Assembly (NCBI RefSeq): GCF_902459585.1
Contig: NZ_CABPSC010000002.1
Location: 403,966-467,965, forward strand
Source: Pandoraea nosoerga
Lineage (GTDB): Bacteria; Pseudomonadota; Gammaproteobacteria; Burkholderiales; Burkholderiaceae
Direction: 5' to 3'
Length of the DNA stretch: 64,000 nt
Shown: positions 36,849 to 45,753 of the stretch, one piece after another
Numbering within the stretch: position 1 is the stretch's first letter
Layout: every line of letters starts with the position of its first letter
Notes under the pieces: generated by a model
The model's database searches: none
Told to the model about the DNA's origin: nothing
The model's input: only the letters and a program-made list of their open reading frames with translations
Program-made: the position numbers and the translations under genes

Positions 36849-38606
36849 TCAATAGCTCTTGCGTTTGAAGATCGAAGACAGCCAGACGACGAAGGCCATC
36901 AGGAATACCAGCGACGTCGCCACGGCAGCAAGCGTCGGCGTGACGGCCAGTTGGATGTCGTCCCACATCTGCTTGGGCAGCGTGGTGTTGATGCCGCCGG
37001 ACACGAAGATGGCGATGGTCAGATCATCGAACGACACGATGAACGCGAACAGAAAGGCCGACCCGAGACTCGCCGCGAGCAGCGGCAGCAGCACGGTGCG
37101 CACCCGCGTGAAGGCCGAGGCGCCGAGCATCTTGGCGGCATCGTCGAGTCGCCAGTCGAAGCGCTTGAAGCTCGCCGAAAGCGTGACCACCACGTAGGGA
37201 ATCGCCAACACGGTATGGCCGATGACGAGGCCCGCATTGGTGCCGGCCAGCTCCCACCGGGCGAACAGATAGAGCAGTCCGACGGCCACCACGATGCGCG
37301 GCACGATGAGCGGCGCGATGAAGACGGCGAAGAGCGGCTTGCGCCAGCGCGACGGCAGGCGCACCAGCGCCAGACTCGCCCCGAAGCCGAGTACGAGCGC
37401 GAGCGCGGCCGTGGCAAACCCCACGCCGAGCGAGCGAAGCAGCGCGGCTTGCCACACGCTCGACTCGAGGAACGCCACGAACCATTTCAGCGTGAACAGT
37501 TGCGGCGGAAACGCCACGAACGATTGCCGGGTGAAGGCCAGCGGCACCACGAAGGCAATCGGCAACACCAATGCCAGCACGATCACCCAGGTGTATGCCT
37601 TCAGGCCGACATCGCCATGTGTGCTCTGCGCCCGGCCATGCGTGAACGAGAGCTTGCCCGCCAGACGCCCGAGCGCCATGAGTACCGGCACGAGACGGCC
37701 GCCCTGCCCGCCGCCGCGCCGCTCGGGCGCCTCGCCGGCAAGCGACGAGAGCCCCACCACGCGGTCGTAGACGAAGAACACGACGATGGAGCACAGCAGC
37801 AGCACGGTGGAGAGCGCCCCGGCGAATCGCAGATCGAACAGCTCGAGCACAGAAGAAATGACGAGCTGTGCGACCATCGACTCGCGCGGCGAACCAAGCA
37901 GCGCTGGCACGATGAAGAACCCCAGGCTCGTGATGAAGACCAGCAGCCCGGCCGCTGCCGCCCCCGGCCCGGAGAGCGGCAGGAACACGGTGAAAAAGCC
38001 GGTGGCGCGGTCGGCGCCGAGCGTCTGCGCCGCCTGTACGAGCTGCATGTTGATGCCGCGCATGATCGGCAACATCGTCATGACGGCAAGCGGCAGCATG
38101 GCGTGGACCATGCCGATCAGCACGCCGGTCAGCGATGGCGCGAGCGTTCCCGCGCCATCGAGCAGGCCGAGATGCGTGGCGACGGCGGTGAGCAGGCCGG
38201 TCTTCGAGAGCAGCAGCATCCAGGCATAGGTCTTGACGAGATAGCTCGTCCAGAACGGCAGCACGATCCACAGCAGCCAGCGCTCGCGCGAACGTGCCGA
38301 CAGGCGCGCCAGCAGATACGCCACCGGATAGCCGAGCAGCACGCTTAGCGCCGCGGTGAGAAACGCGATCCAGAAGGTGGACGCGAGCACCTTCACGTAC
38401 ACGGCTGAGTGCGTCATCCGGGCGAACTGTGCCATCGACAGCACGCCGTCGCCGTCGTACAGCCCGCCTTGCAGGATTTCGACGACCGGCACGATGAAAA
38501 ACACCGCGAGAAACAACAACGCGGGCAAGGCCGGCAACCACCGGGCCAGATGCTTTGGCCAGGTAAAACGGGCCCCCGCCTGAGGCAGGCGTTGAACAAG
38601 CCACAT
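36849..38606 (-). CDS. Fused double permease of a spermidine/putrescine-type ABC transporter
   Basis: 585 residues, about 12 helices, formed by two PotB/PotC-type halves (about 1-300 and 320-585) joined by a Gly/Arg-rich linker (ERRGGGQGGRL). Each half has its ATPase-contact EAA-like loop: QAAQTLGADRATGFFTVFLP and DAAKMLGASAFTRVRTVLLP. In most relatives these are two separate genes. It carries solute across the inner membrane with the PotA-like ATPase and Tat-exported binding protein encoded upstream. The start at 38606 has TGGAG upstream. Substrate class in the family: polyamines, quaternary amines and similar cations. Confidence 0.9.
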   Translation of the reverse strand: MWLVQRLPQAGARFTWPKHLARWLPALPALLFLAVFFIVPVVEILQGGLYDGDGVLSMAQFARMTHSAVYVKVLASTFWIAFLTAALSVLLGYPVAYLLARLSARSRERWLLWIVLPFWTSYLVKTYAWMLLLSKTGLLTAVATHLGLLDGAGTLAPSLTGVLIGMVHAMLPLAVMTMLPIMRGINMQLVQAAQTLGADRATGFFTVFLPLSGPGAAAAGLLVFITSLGFFIVPALLGSPRESMVAQLVISSVLELFDLRFAGALSTVLLLCSIVVFFVYDRVVGLSSLAGEAPERRGGGQGGRLVPVLMALGRLAGKLSFTHGRAQSTHGDVGLKAYTWVIVLALVLPIAFVVPLAFTRQSFVAFPPQLFTLKWFVAFLESSVWQAALLRSLGVGFATAALALVLGFGASLALVRLPSRWRKPLFAVFIAPLIVPRIVVAVGLLYLFARWELAGTNAGLVIGHTVLAIPYVVVTLSASFKRFDWRLDDAAKMLGASAFTRVRTVLLPLLAASLGSAFLFAFIVSFDDLTIAIFVSGGINTTLPKQMWDDIQLAVTPTLAAVATSLVFLMAFVVWLSSIFKRKSY

Positions 38607-38665
38607 GGCAAATACTCCAGAAGCTAACGACTTGGCAAATTTCCGCGAGGCAACGCGCCGGGATC

Positions 38666-39760
38666 TCAGCGCGTGAGCAGCGTGGCGCGCGCGTGATCCC
38701 ATGCGAGCCCCACGCGATCGCCCACACGCGGGCTCAACTCGCGCGGACAGCGCACCGTGAAAGCCGCGCCCTCCCCGTGCGCTGCGTCATCGGTGCGGGG
38801 CGAGGCGTCCCCACCGAGAGAGACGATCGCGCGTGTGTCCGAACCGAGGAAGACCACTTCGCGGATGGTGCCGGCGAGTGCTCCTTCCTCCGGCGAGGTC
38901 AGCCGCGCCGCCTCGGGCCGCACCAGCAGGCTGGCCTCACCCGCCGACGGCAGGTCCGCGCCCGGGCCGACCGGCACGAGGCGATTGCCTACGCGCAACG
39001 CCACGCGGCCGTCGGCCGTTCGTTCCACTACGCCGTCGAGCAGGTTCGAGTGTCCAAGGAAGTCGGCGGCGAAGCGCGTGGCCGGCCGGTCGTAGAGCTG
39101 TGCCGGCGTGCCGATCTGCTCGATGCGCGCCTGGTTCATCAGACAGATGCGGTCGGAGAGCGTGAGCGCCTCGTCCTGGTCGTGCGTGACGTAGATGAAC
39201 GTTGCGCCCAGTTCCTGATGCAGACGGCGAATTTCGAGCTGCATGTGCTCACGCAGCTTCTTGTCGAGCGCACCGAGCGGCTCGTCGAGCAGAATGATCG
39301 ACGGACGGAACGCGAAGCAGCGCGCCAGCGCGATGCGTTGCTGCTGACCGCCCGAGAGCTCGGACGGCAGTCGCTGCGCGAACGCCTGCATCTTCACCAT
39401 TGCCAGCGCCGCGTCGACGGCCGGCGCGAGTTCGGCGCGCGGCAGCTTTCGCATGCGCAGCCCATACGCCACGTTCTCCCAAACGCTCATGTGCGGAAAG
39501 AGCGCATAGCTCTGGAACACCATCCCGATGCCCCGCTTGCCCGGTGCGTCGTGCGTGGCGTCGCGCCCGTCGATGAGCAACTGGCCGGCGCTGGGCTCGA
39601 CCAGCCCCGAAATCATCTGCAACAGCGTGGTCTTGCCCGAGCCGGAGGGCCCGAGCAGCGTAAGAAACTCTCCGGCCGCGACCCGCAGATCGGTCGGCAG
39701 AAGCGCGGGGGTCTCGCGATAGGTCTTGGCAAGACCGACGGTTTCCAGTTTGGTACTCAT
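38666..39760 (-). CDS. PotA-like ABC transporter ATPase
   Basis: 364 residues. Walker A GPSGSGKTT near 36, Q-loop FQSYALFPHMSVWENV, signature LSGGQQQRIALAR, Walker B IILLDEPLGALD, then THDQDEAL. The C-terminal ~120 residues form the TOBE domain found in PotA/MalK-type ATPases, which often binds regulators. Energises the fused permease. AGGA lies ~10 nt before the start. Confidence 0.92.
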   Translation of the reverse strand: MSTKLETVGLAKTYRETPALLPTDLRVAAGEFLTLLGPSGSGKTTLLQMISGLVEPSAGQLLIDGRDATHDAPGKRGIGMVFQSYALFPHMSVWENVAYGLRMRKLPRAELAPAVDAALAMVKMQAFAQRLPSELSGGQQQRIALARCFAFRPSIILLDEPLGALDKKLREHMQLEIRRLHQELGATFIYVTHDQDEALTLSDRICLMNQARIEQIGTPAQLYDRPATRFAADFLGHSNLLDGVVERTADGRVALRVGNRLVPVGPGADLPSAGEASLLVRPEAARLTSPEEGALAGTIREVVFLGSDTRAIVSLGGDASPRTDDAAHGEGAAFTVRCPRELSPRVGDRVGLAWDHARATLLTR

Positions 39761-39795
39761 GTTCTGCTCATCCTGCTCCGGTGACGCGCGACGAC

Positions 39796-40878
39796 TTACG
39801 ACAAAAGCCATGCGTTGAAACGCTCAGTGGCCTTCGTGCGGTTCTCGGCCCACCATTGCGGACTCGGCAAACGCATGCCCTTCAGGTTCGCAGGCGCGGT
39901 CGGCAGCAACGGCGCACGGTCCTTCGGAATGGCGTCGAACGCCTTGAGGTTGGTCGGGCCATACGCAAGGTCCTGGGTAATCAGCGCCTGCCGCGCCGGA
40001 TCGCCGCAGAAGCGCACGAACTGACGCGCGAACTCGGCGCGCGGCGTGCCCTTCGGAATGCCCCAGCCTTCGATCGAGTACAGGCCCTGGTTCCAGACGA
40101 TCTTCACCGGCGCCTTGTTGTCGATGGCCGCCTGGGCGCGGCCGTTCCACGTCGACATCATGTCGACCTCGCCGCTCTGGATTGCCTGCATGGCCTGCGC
40201 GCCCGACGTCCACCACAGATTGATGTGCGGCTTGATGCGATCGAGCGACTTGAACGCGCGATCGAGATCGAGCGGATATAGCTTGTCGATGGGTACACCG
40301 TCGGCCATCAGCGCCTGCTCGAGCGTGTCGAGCGGGCTGCGGCGCAGCGAGCGGCGACCCGGGAAACGTTTCACGTCCCAGAAGTCGGCCCAGGTTTGCG
40401 GCGCTTCCTTCGGGAATTTGTCGGTGCGATAGGCCAGCACGGTCGAATAGACGTCCACCCCGAGCCAGTCGGCCGTCACCGCCTCGGGCATGATGCCGGG
40501 GAAGTCGCCCGCCTTCATGCCGACGGGCTCGAGGAAACCCTTCGATTCGAGATACGGAATGTCGGCCGAGAGCGTGAGCGTGGTCACGTCCCATACGAAG
40601 TTTTTCGTCTGCACCATGGCCGCGAACTGCGCCACCGGCTGCGAATCGCGTGCCACGCTCACCACCTTGATGCCGGTGGCCTTCTCGAACGGATCGTAGA
40701 ACGCGCGGCGGTAGGCTGCGGTGTAGGGACCGCCGGGGTCGGAGACGATCAACTGTCTTGCCTGCGCATGCGCGAGGCGCGATGTCGCCATCGGCAACGC
40801 GCCGGCGAGCGCGGCGGCGCCGGCAAACTGCAACAGGCGACGGCGGGACGGATTTTGCGGGTCGTGCGAATAGGACAT
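39796..40878 (-). CDS. Tat-exported substrate-binding protein of a POT-type ABC transporter
   Basis: 360 residues. Twin-arginine signal SRRRLLQFAGAAALAGA at about 11-27, cleavage after AHA. The mature part has the PotD-like two-lobed fold (VSDPGGPYTAAYRRAFYDPFEKATGIKVV; GVDVYSTVLAYRTDKFPKEAPQTWADFWDVKRFPG; WNQGLYSIEGWGIPKGTP). Export as a folded protein through Tat is common in this subfamily. The binding pocket cannot be defined by eye, so the ligand is unknown; neighbours suggest an acid that is later CoA-activated. Ends 35 bp before the ATPase start. Confidence 0.9.
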   Translation of the reverse strand: MSYSHDPQNPSRRRLLQFAGAAALAGALPMATSRLAHAQARQLIVSDPGGPYTAAYRRAFYDPFEKATGIKVVSVARDSQPVAQFAAMVQTKNFVWDVTTLTLSADIPYLESKGFLEPVGMKAGDFPGIMPEAVTADWLGVDVYSTVLAYRTDKFPKEAPQTWADFWDVKRFPGRRSLRRSPLDTLEQALMADGVPIDKLYPLDLDRAFKSLDRIKPHINLWWTSGAQAMQAIQSGEVDMMSTWNGRAQAAIDNKAPVKIVWNQGLYSIEGWGIPKGTPRAEFARQFVRFCGDPARQALITQDLAYGPTNLKAFDAIPKDRAPLLPTAPANLKGMRLPSPQWWAENRTKATERFNAWLLS

Positions 40879-41000
40879 GAGTAACTCCGCTAACGTGTGG
40901 ACAGGCGCGACAGGCGTGCCCGGTCATGGTGAGCGCCGCGCGTTGCCGGCTCGGCGGCCGGGATGCGCGGCGAGCCGCCGCTCGATGGCGGCCCTGATCG

Positions 41001-41801
41001 TCAGGCGCTGGCCGTGCCGCTCCTGGCCGCGCGCTTGGCAAAGAACTCGGCCATCATGCGCGCCGGCTCGCCCGACTCGTAAGACTCGCGCTGGATGCGC
41101 ATGCCGGCCGCGATAGCGTCCTGGAACGTGCCCTCGGTCATCTCGCGAAAACGCTGCTTGTCCAGGCGCATCGCCACCGGCGGCTTGCCCGCCAGTTCGG
41201 TCGCCACCTCCAGCGCCTTCTCGAACACCTTGTCTTCGGGCACCAGATGGTGGATGAGCCCCAGGCGATGACATTCGTCGGCATCCATCAGGCGGCCGGT
41301 GAGCGTGAGTTCGATCGTGCGCGACAGACCGAGCATGTGATTCATGATCCACGGACCGGTCGTGCTCGCGATGCCCGCGTTGATCTCCGGCTGCCCCATG
41401 CGCACGCCCGGGTGACCGACGCGAATGTCGCCCAGCAGCGCCACCTGGAACGCCGAGCCGGCGGCCGTGCCGTTGAGCGCCATCACCAGCGGCTTTTTCA
41501 GGCTGCGAATCACGTCGTAGTAATGCTCCCAGCCTTTGATCCATTCGATCGCGGTGTCGCCGTCGAAGTGCTTCGCCTCGCCCAGGTCCTGCCCGGCGGA
41601 AAAGGCGCGGCCCGCGCCGGTCATGATCACGGCGGCCACGCCGTCGTTGGCGTTGTAGCGCTCGAGCGCCGCAATGATCAGTTCGCGCATGGCGATGGTC
41701 CAGGCGTTGAGCGCCTGCGGACGATTCAAGGTGATCACCGCCACCTTGCCGACCTGCGTGAAGAGGACTTCCTGCTCCGTTTGCTTTGCTGTCTCGCTCA
41801 T
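41001..41801 (-). CDS. Enoyl-CoA hydratase/isomerase-family protein
   Basis: 266 residues, crotonase fold. Oxyanion-hole segments GRAFSAGQDLGEA and ALNGTAAGSAFQVALLGDIRVGHPGVRMGQPEINAG are clear; the first acidic catalytic position of the typical hydratase (Glu of GGGCE) is replaced by the GTAAGSAFQ context, while Glu of GQPEIN is retained. First gene of the operon with the ABC transporter and ligase, so it should act on the CoA thioester formed by the ligase (hydration, isomerisation or racemisation as in CaiD-type enzymes). TGGAG precedes ATG 41801; its promoter contains the IclR motif pair. Confidence 0.88.
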   Translation of the reverse strand: MSETAKQTEQEVLFTQVGKVAVITLNRPQALNAWTIAMRELIIAALERYNANDGVAAVIMTGAGRAFSAGQDLGEAKHFDGDTAIEWIKGWEHYYDVIRSLKKPLVMALNGTAAGSAFQVALLGDIRVGHPGVRMGQPEINAGIASTTGPWIMNHMLGLSRTIELTLTGRLMDADECHRLGLIHHLVPEDKVFEKALEVATELAGKPPVAMRLDKQRFREMTEGTFQDAIAAGMRIQRESYESGEPARMMAEFFAKRAARSGTASA

Positions 41802-41872
41802 TTGAACTCCAGGGGCACGAACGCGTGCGTTGAAAGACGATCTTGCGACCATCGCAAAAATCGCTAAATTTT

Positions 41873-41915
41873 TATCTCAGTGCAATAACTATTATTTGAG
41901 AGCAATATAGTTATT
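41873..41915. promoter_or_regulatory. Candidate IclR operators at the ech promoter
   Basis: Direct repeats 20 bp apart: TATCTCAGTGCAATAA (41873-41888) and TATTTGAGAGCAATAT (41893-41908), 12/16 identical, plus an inverted repeat AATAACTAT (41884-41892) / ATAGTTATT (41907-41915). AT-rich island 70-115 bp before the ech start. Same motif as at 34903-34939. The remaining non-coding DNA to 42324 is GC-rich and holds only the 9-bp repeat. Confidence 0.55.
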
Positions 41916-42183
41916 TCAAAAAAACGGCGCAAGCCGATTCGCTTCAGGGTTTACCTCAGGCGGGTTGCACCTCGGGCGCGACGAAAAGGCGGCGATGCTC
42001 CCGGTGGACTGGCGATGGAGCGCGCTGGACTGGATGGGCGGGGGATCGGGGCGAGCGCGGACGACGTCAGAAAGATGTCGGCGCGAGGAGGAGCAGAAGC
42101 AGAAGGAAGAGCAGAAGGAGGGGGATCGCGCGACGAGACGTCAGCGAAAAAACGCGTTGCGGCGCCGGCGCGGCCGGCGGCCC

Positions 42184-42219
42184 GGACAGAACGGACAGAA
42201 CGGACAGAACGGACCGAGC
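42184..42219. repeat. 9-bp tandem repeat GGACAGAAC
   Basis: Three perfect copies and one degenerate (GGACCGAGC) downstream of atpC, in the 523-bp gap 41802-42324 that has no recognisable gene. Confidence 0.85.
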
Positions 42220-42324
42220 GGACGAATGAAGGAACGGGCGCCGGCGGGAGATCGGGATGGCGACGCACCGCGGGTGCGGCACGTCACATGACGCAAGGCA
42301 GCGAGTCCGGCGTTGCGCTCCCCC

Positions 42325-42750
42325 CTACCCGGCCTGGTTCTGTTTGCGCATGCGTTTGATGGCCTGCAACTGTGCGACGGCCTCGGCAAGCTCGGCTTGC
42401 GCCTTGGCGTAATCGATGTCGTCCGATTGCTGCTCGAGCAATGCCTTCGCTTGCTCGCGCGCGCGTTCGGCACGCGCCTGATCGAGACTGTCGGCGCGCA
42501 TGGCCGTATCGGCGAGGATCGTGACCCGATCGGGCTGGATTTCGACGAAACCGCCCGCGATGTACAGGAACGTCTGCGAGCCGTCGGCCGCCTCGATGCG
42601 CACCGTTCCCGGACGGATGCCGGTAAGCAGCGGCGTGTGCCCGGGCAGCACGCCGAGCTCGCCCGCCGTGCCCGGCACTTCGACGAAGCGCGCTTCGCCC
42701 GAGAAAATCGAGCGCTCGGTGCTGACGACGTCCACCTTGATCAATGCCAT
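42325..42750 (-). CDS. atpC: F-type ATP synthase epsilon subunit, encoded alone
   Basis: 141 residues, full length. N-terminal beta-sandwich ([59 protein letters not shown]) and C-terminal helical hairpin ([32 protein letters not shown]). Epsilon couples F1 to the c-ring and inhibits hydrolysis. In proteobacteria atpC normally ends atpIBEFHAGDC; here no other atp gene lies on either side: upstream is an Ldh2-type dehydrogenase gene, downstream non-coding DNA. It may be a paralogue beside a complete operon elsewhere, or a relocated sole copy. It is separated from the dehydrogenase by a hairpin, so it probably has its own promoter in the 118-bp gap. Confidence 0.9.
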   Translation of the reverse strand: MALIKVDVVSTERSIFSGEARFVEVPGTAGELGVLPGHTPLLTGIRPGTVRIEAADGSQTFLYIAGGFVEIQPDRVTILADTAMRADSLDQARAERAREQAKALLEQQSDDIDYAKAQAELAEAVAQLQAIKRMRKQNQAG

Positions 42751-42811
42751 GCGTATCACTTCTCCCGGCAACGCCTCGCGGGCGTTACCATGCTCATGCC
42801 TGTTTCACGGC

Positions 42812-42831
42812 GCGCCGGCCCTTGCCGGCGC
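42812..42831 (-). terminator. Hairpin between the Ldh2-type gene and atpC
   Basis: GCGCCGGC-CCTT-GCCGGCGC, a perfect 8-bp stem 38 bp after the dehydrogenase stop. No T-run; likely partial terminator. Confidence 0.5.
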
Positions 42832-42868
42832 CGTTTCGCCACGAATGCGCCGCCGGGCGCTGCCGATT

Positions 42869-43921
42869 TCACAGTGTACGCGGCGGCGCCACGCTCAACT
42901 CGGCCGCCATCTTCACCAGCGACTCCCATATGGGCGCCGTCAGATCGATGTGATCGTGATGTTTCCTGCGATTATCCGCTTCGTATTCGCCCGGATACTG
43001 CACGCGGTCGAAGCCGGGCTGCGGCGGGCACGACGTCAGGTACTCGATAAACGCCTCGACTTCGTGCGAGCGCCAGGTGGCCGAGAAGTCGACCTGCGGA
43101 TTGAGCACAATGGCGAACATGTTGTTCGTGGCCACGCCCGCGCGCGGGTGTTCCGGCTGAATGGTGCCGCCGCCCGAGAGCACGCCGGCGAGCAGTTCCG
43201 CCACGATGCCGAGTGCGTAACCCTTGTGCGCGCCAAACGGCAGCAGCGCGCCGAACGGCTCCGTGAAGAGCGTGTTCGGATCGGTCGACGGGTTGCCGTA
43301 GCCGTCGATGAGCGATCCCGGCGGCGCCGGCTTGCCTTCGGCCGCCAGCACGCGCGCCTTGTTGATCGCGATGGCGCTCGTCGCCATATCCACCACGAGC
43401 GGCGGACGATTGTTCGGCAGCGGCCCGGCGAAGCACAGCGGATTGGTCGTCAGGCGCGGTTCGCTGCCGCCATAGGGCGCCACCATCGGCTGCCGGTTCG
43501 TCACGTTGGTAAACGCCATGAACACCAGCCCCTGCAACGCGGCCATTTCGCCGTACTGGCCCATCCGGCCCAGGTGATGGCTGTTGCGCAGCGTCAGGAT
43601 CGACACCCCCTTGTCGAACGCGCGCGCGATCGCATGCTCGAGCACGAACTTGCCCACGTGCTGGCCGAAGCCGCGATTGCCGTCGTAGAGCAGCAGGTTG
43701 CCTTGGTCGGTGAGCACCGTGGGGCGGCCGGTCGGATTGACCTGGCCGTCTTCGAGCACCTTGCGATATGTCGGCAGAATGGACAGGCCATGGCTGGCAT
43801 AGCCGACGCGATCGGACTCGACCAGATGCTGCGCGACGTCCAGCGCAATGTCCTCGGGCACGCCCTGCGCGAGCAGCAGTTGCTTGCCGAAATCGGTGGC
43901 GTCTTTCAGAGGGATACGCAT
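42869..43921 (-). CDS. Ldh2-family malate/L-lactate-type NAD(P)-dependent dehydrogenase
   Basis: 350 residues. Typical Ldh2 (MdhA/AllD/ComC) features: VESDRVGYASHGLSILPTYRK with the conserved His, NSHHLGRMGQYGE, MAFTNV, the nucleotide-binding segment LVVDMATSAIAINKARVLAAEGK, and PFGAHKGYALGIVAELLAG. It oxidises 2-hydroxy acids; malate, L-lactate, sulfolactate and ureidoglycolate are all possible. AAGGAG lies 5 nt before ATG 43921. It is co-transcribed with a DASS-type anion transporter (26-bp gap), which presumably imports its substrate, probably a dicarboxylate or hydroxy acid. Confidence 0.88.
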   Translation of the reverse strand: MRIPLKDATDFGKQLLLAQGVPEDIALDVAQHLVESDRVGYASHGLSILPTYRKVLEDGQVNPTGRPTVLTDQGNLLLYDGNRGFGQHVGKFVLEHAIARAFDKGVSILTLRNSHHLGRMGQYGEMAALQGLVFMAFTNVTNRQPMVAPYGGSEPRLTTNPLCFAGPLPNNRPPLVVDMATSAIAINKARVLAAEGKPAPPGSLIDGYGNPSTDPNTLFTEPFGALLPFGAHKGYALGIVAELLAGVLSGGGTIQPEHPRAGVATNNMFAIVLNPQVDFSATWRSHEVEAFIEYLTSCPPQPGFDRVQYPGEYEADNRRKHHDHIDLTAPIWESLVKMAAELSVAPPRTL

Positions 43922-43947
43922 GATGGCTCCTTTTCGATTGCCATGAC

Positions 43948-45438
43948 TCACAACCAGCCCAGCCAGCGCCAATATGTCGCGCCGAAGAGCAGCAGCATTG
44001 CGTAACCGATGATCGTGACCACGATGCCGACGCGCGCGAACTGCTTCGCGGTGAAGGTGTCGGTGCCCAGGCACACCATGTTCTGCGGCGCGTTGATCGG
44101 CAGGATGAAACCGAAACTCACCGTGAAGCCGAGCAGCATCGTCATGCCGAGCCGGTTGAAGTCGCCGGGCAACGTCTGCAGCACCGAAATGAGGATCGGC
44201 AGCATGGCCGAGGTGAGCGCCGTCGCACTCGCGAAGCCGAGATGGATTAGCACCAGGAACGCCGACAGGATGGCGAAGACCCACAGCGTCGAGAGCGAGT
44301 CGAGGCCGGTTGCCGCCACCACGTGATTGCCGAGCCACTGCCCCGCCTGCGTGGTGAGGAGCGCGGTGCCGAGACTGATGCCGACGCCGAACACGATCAC
44401 GGTGCCCCAGGGAATGCGCGACTGCACGTCCTTCCAGGTCATCACGCCGAAGCGCGGTAGCATCAGCACGACCAGACCCACGTAGGTCACCGACGTGGTG
44501 TCGAAGCGGTGCAGCTTGCCCTCCGTCGCCCAGAACAGCAGCAGGCCGATCGACACGGCAAGCAGACGCTTCTGGGCGCTCGTCATCGGTCCCATCTCGC
44601 GCAGTTGCGCCTCGACGGCCTCCTTGCCTCCTGCGATGGCGTCGGCCTCGGGCGGCATCATTCTGAGCACGAGCACCACGAGAATCACCGACATGATGAT
44701 GGCCCACGGCGCGCCGGCCACCAGCCATTCCGCCCAGGTGATTCGGGAGCCGAGCATCTTGTCCATGAAGCCGACGGTCAGCAGGTTCTGCGCGGCCGCC
44801 GTCTGAATGCCAATGTTCCAGATGCTGGTGGCCTGCGCCACGATGATCATGATGCCGGCGGCGATGTTCGAGCGCCTGTCCACGCCGAACGCGGCGATCA
44901 CGCCCATCATGATTGGCACCACGCACGCGCTGCGCGCGGTGGCGCTCGGCACGACGAGCGAGAGCAGGATGGTCACGGCGATGGCGCCGACCATGACACG
45001 GCGCGTACTGGTGCCGATCCTCGAGAGCGTGACGAGCGCGATGCGTCGATCGAGCCCGGTGAGCGTCATCGCCGCGGCGATGAACAGCGCGCCAGCGACC
45101 AGTGCGAGCGCCGAGTTGGAAAAGCCGGCCAGCGCCATGCTGATGGCGCGCGACGTGCCGTATTCGACGCCGGGGTCCTGCACGGTCGGCGCGGTGCCCA
45201 CGAGAAACGCCATCAACGAGGTGATGATGATGGCGCTCGCTTCGTAGGACACGGCTTCGGTGATCCATACGACCACCGCGAACGCGAGAATCGCGAGCAT
45301 GCGATGGCCCGCTACGGGCAGGTCGTCCGGCATGGGAATCAGCAGTACGGCGATCAGGACGATCGCACCCGCCATCAACCCGATGGGAACCGCTTTCTTC
45401 TGGGGAGGACTTTGCACAGAGACTTCAGGCGTGCTCAT
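43948..45438 (-). CDS. DASS/SLC13-family sodium-anion (dicarboxylate) symporter
   Basis: 496 residues, about 12 helices. SLC13 features: the first SNT-like motif (ITEAVSYEASAIIITSLMAFLVG), VPSATARSACVVPIMMGVI in the middle, and the second C-terminal half with FGVGISLGTALLTTQAGQWLG and ILPINAPQNMVCLGT (the Asn-rich sodium/substrate hairpin). It imports di- or tricarboxylates or related anions. Translationally close to the Ldh2-type gene, so the pair likely takes up and oxidises a hydroxy-dicarboxylate. TGGAG precedes the start. The 315-bp upstream gap (45439-45753) is GC-rich with a 12-bp duplication near 45630-45655 and no gene. Confidence 0.9.
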   Translation of the reverse strand: MSTPEVSVQSPPQKKAVPIGLMAGAIVLIAVLLIPMPDDLPVAGHRMLAILAFAVVVWITEAVSYEASAIIITSLMAFLVGTAPTVQDPGVEYGTSRAISMALAGFSNSALALVAGALFIAAAMTLTGLDRRIALVTLSRIGTSTRRVMVGAIAVTILLSLVVPSATARSACVVPIMMGVIAAFGVDRRSNIAAGIMIIVAQATSIWNIGIQTAAAQNLLTVGFMDKMLGSRITWAEWLVAGAPWAIIMSVILVVLVLRMMPPEADAIAGGKEAVEAQLREMGPMTSAQKRLLAVSIGLLLFWATEGKLHRFDTTSVTYVGLVVLMLPRFGVMTWKDVQSRIPWGTVIVFGVGISLGTALLTTQAGQWLGNHVVAATGLDSLSTLWVFAILSAFLVLIHLGFASATALTSAMLPILISVLQTLPGDFNRLGMTMLLGFTVSFGFILPINAPQNMVCLGTDTFTAKQFARVGIVVTIIGYAMLLLFGATYWRWLGWL

Positions 45439-45753
45439 AGGGGGCTCCAGAACGGATTGGCATGCCGGCAGTCGGCATGTCTTGATGAGATGCCACGCTT
45501 GAACTGCGGGTTAATCCTAACCGCATCGGTCCTGGCGAAGCAAGCGTGGAACAGACGACCGGGTCGAAAGCACGGCCGGCGCGACACGGCACACCGCGCG
45601 AGGGCGTGGCGGGGGCCGGGCAGGCGTGGGTGGGAGTGCGGATGGGAGTGCGGGTGGGGGGCTGGCAGGCAGCGCTGCGCCGTGCCGCGACCCGGGCGGC
45701 GCAGACGACGCGCCGGCTCGGGCGCCCCCGGCGCTCGAGCGAATCGAACCGGC

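Noticed and set aside
42325-43921. atpC and the Ldh2-type gene as one operon
   Set aside because: An 8-bp perfect hairpin and 118 bp separate them, and the functions are unrelated; co-transcription cannot be excluded but is not supported.
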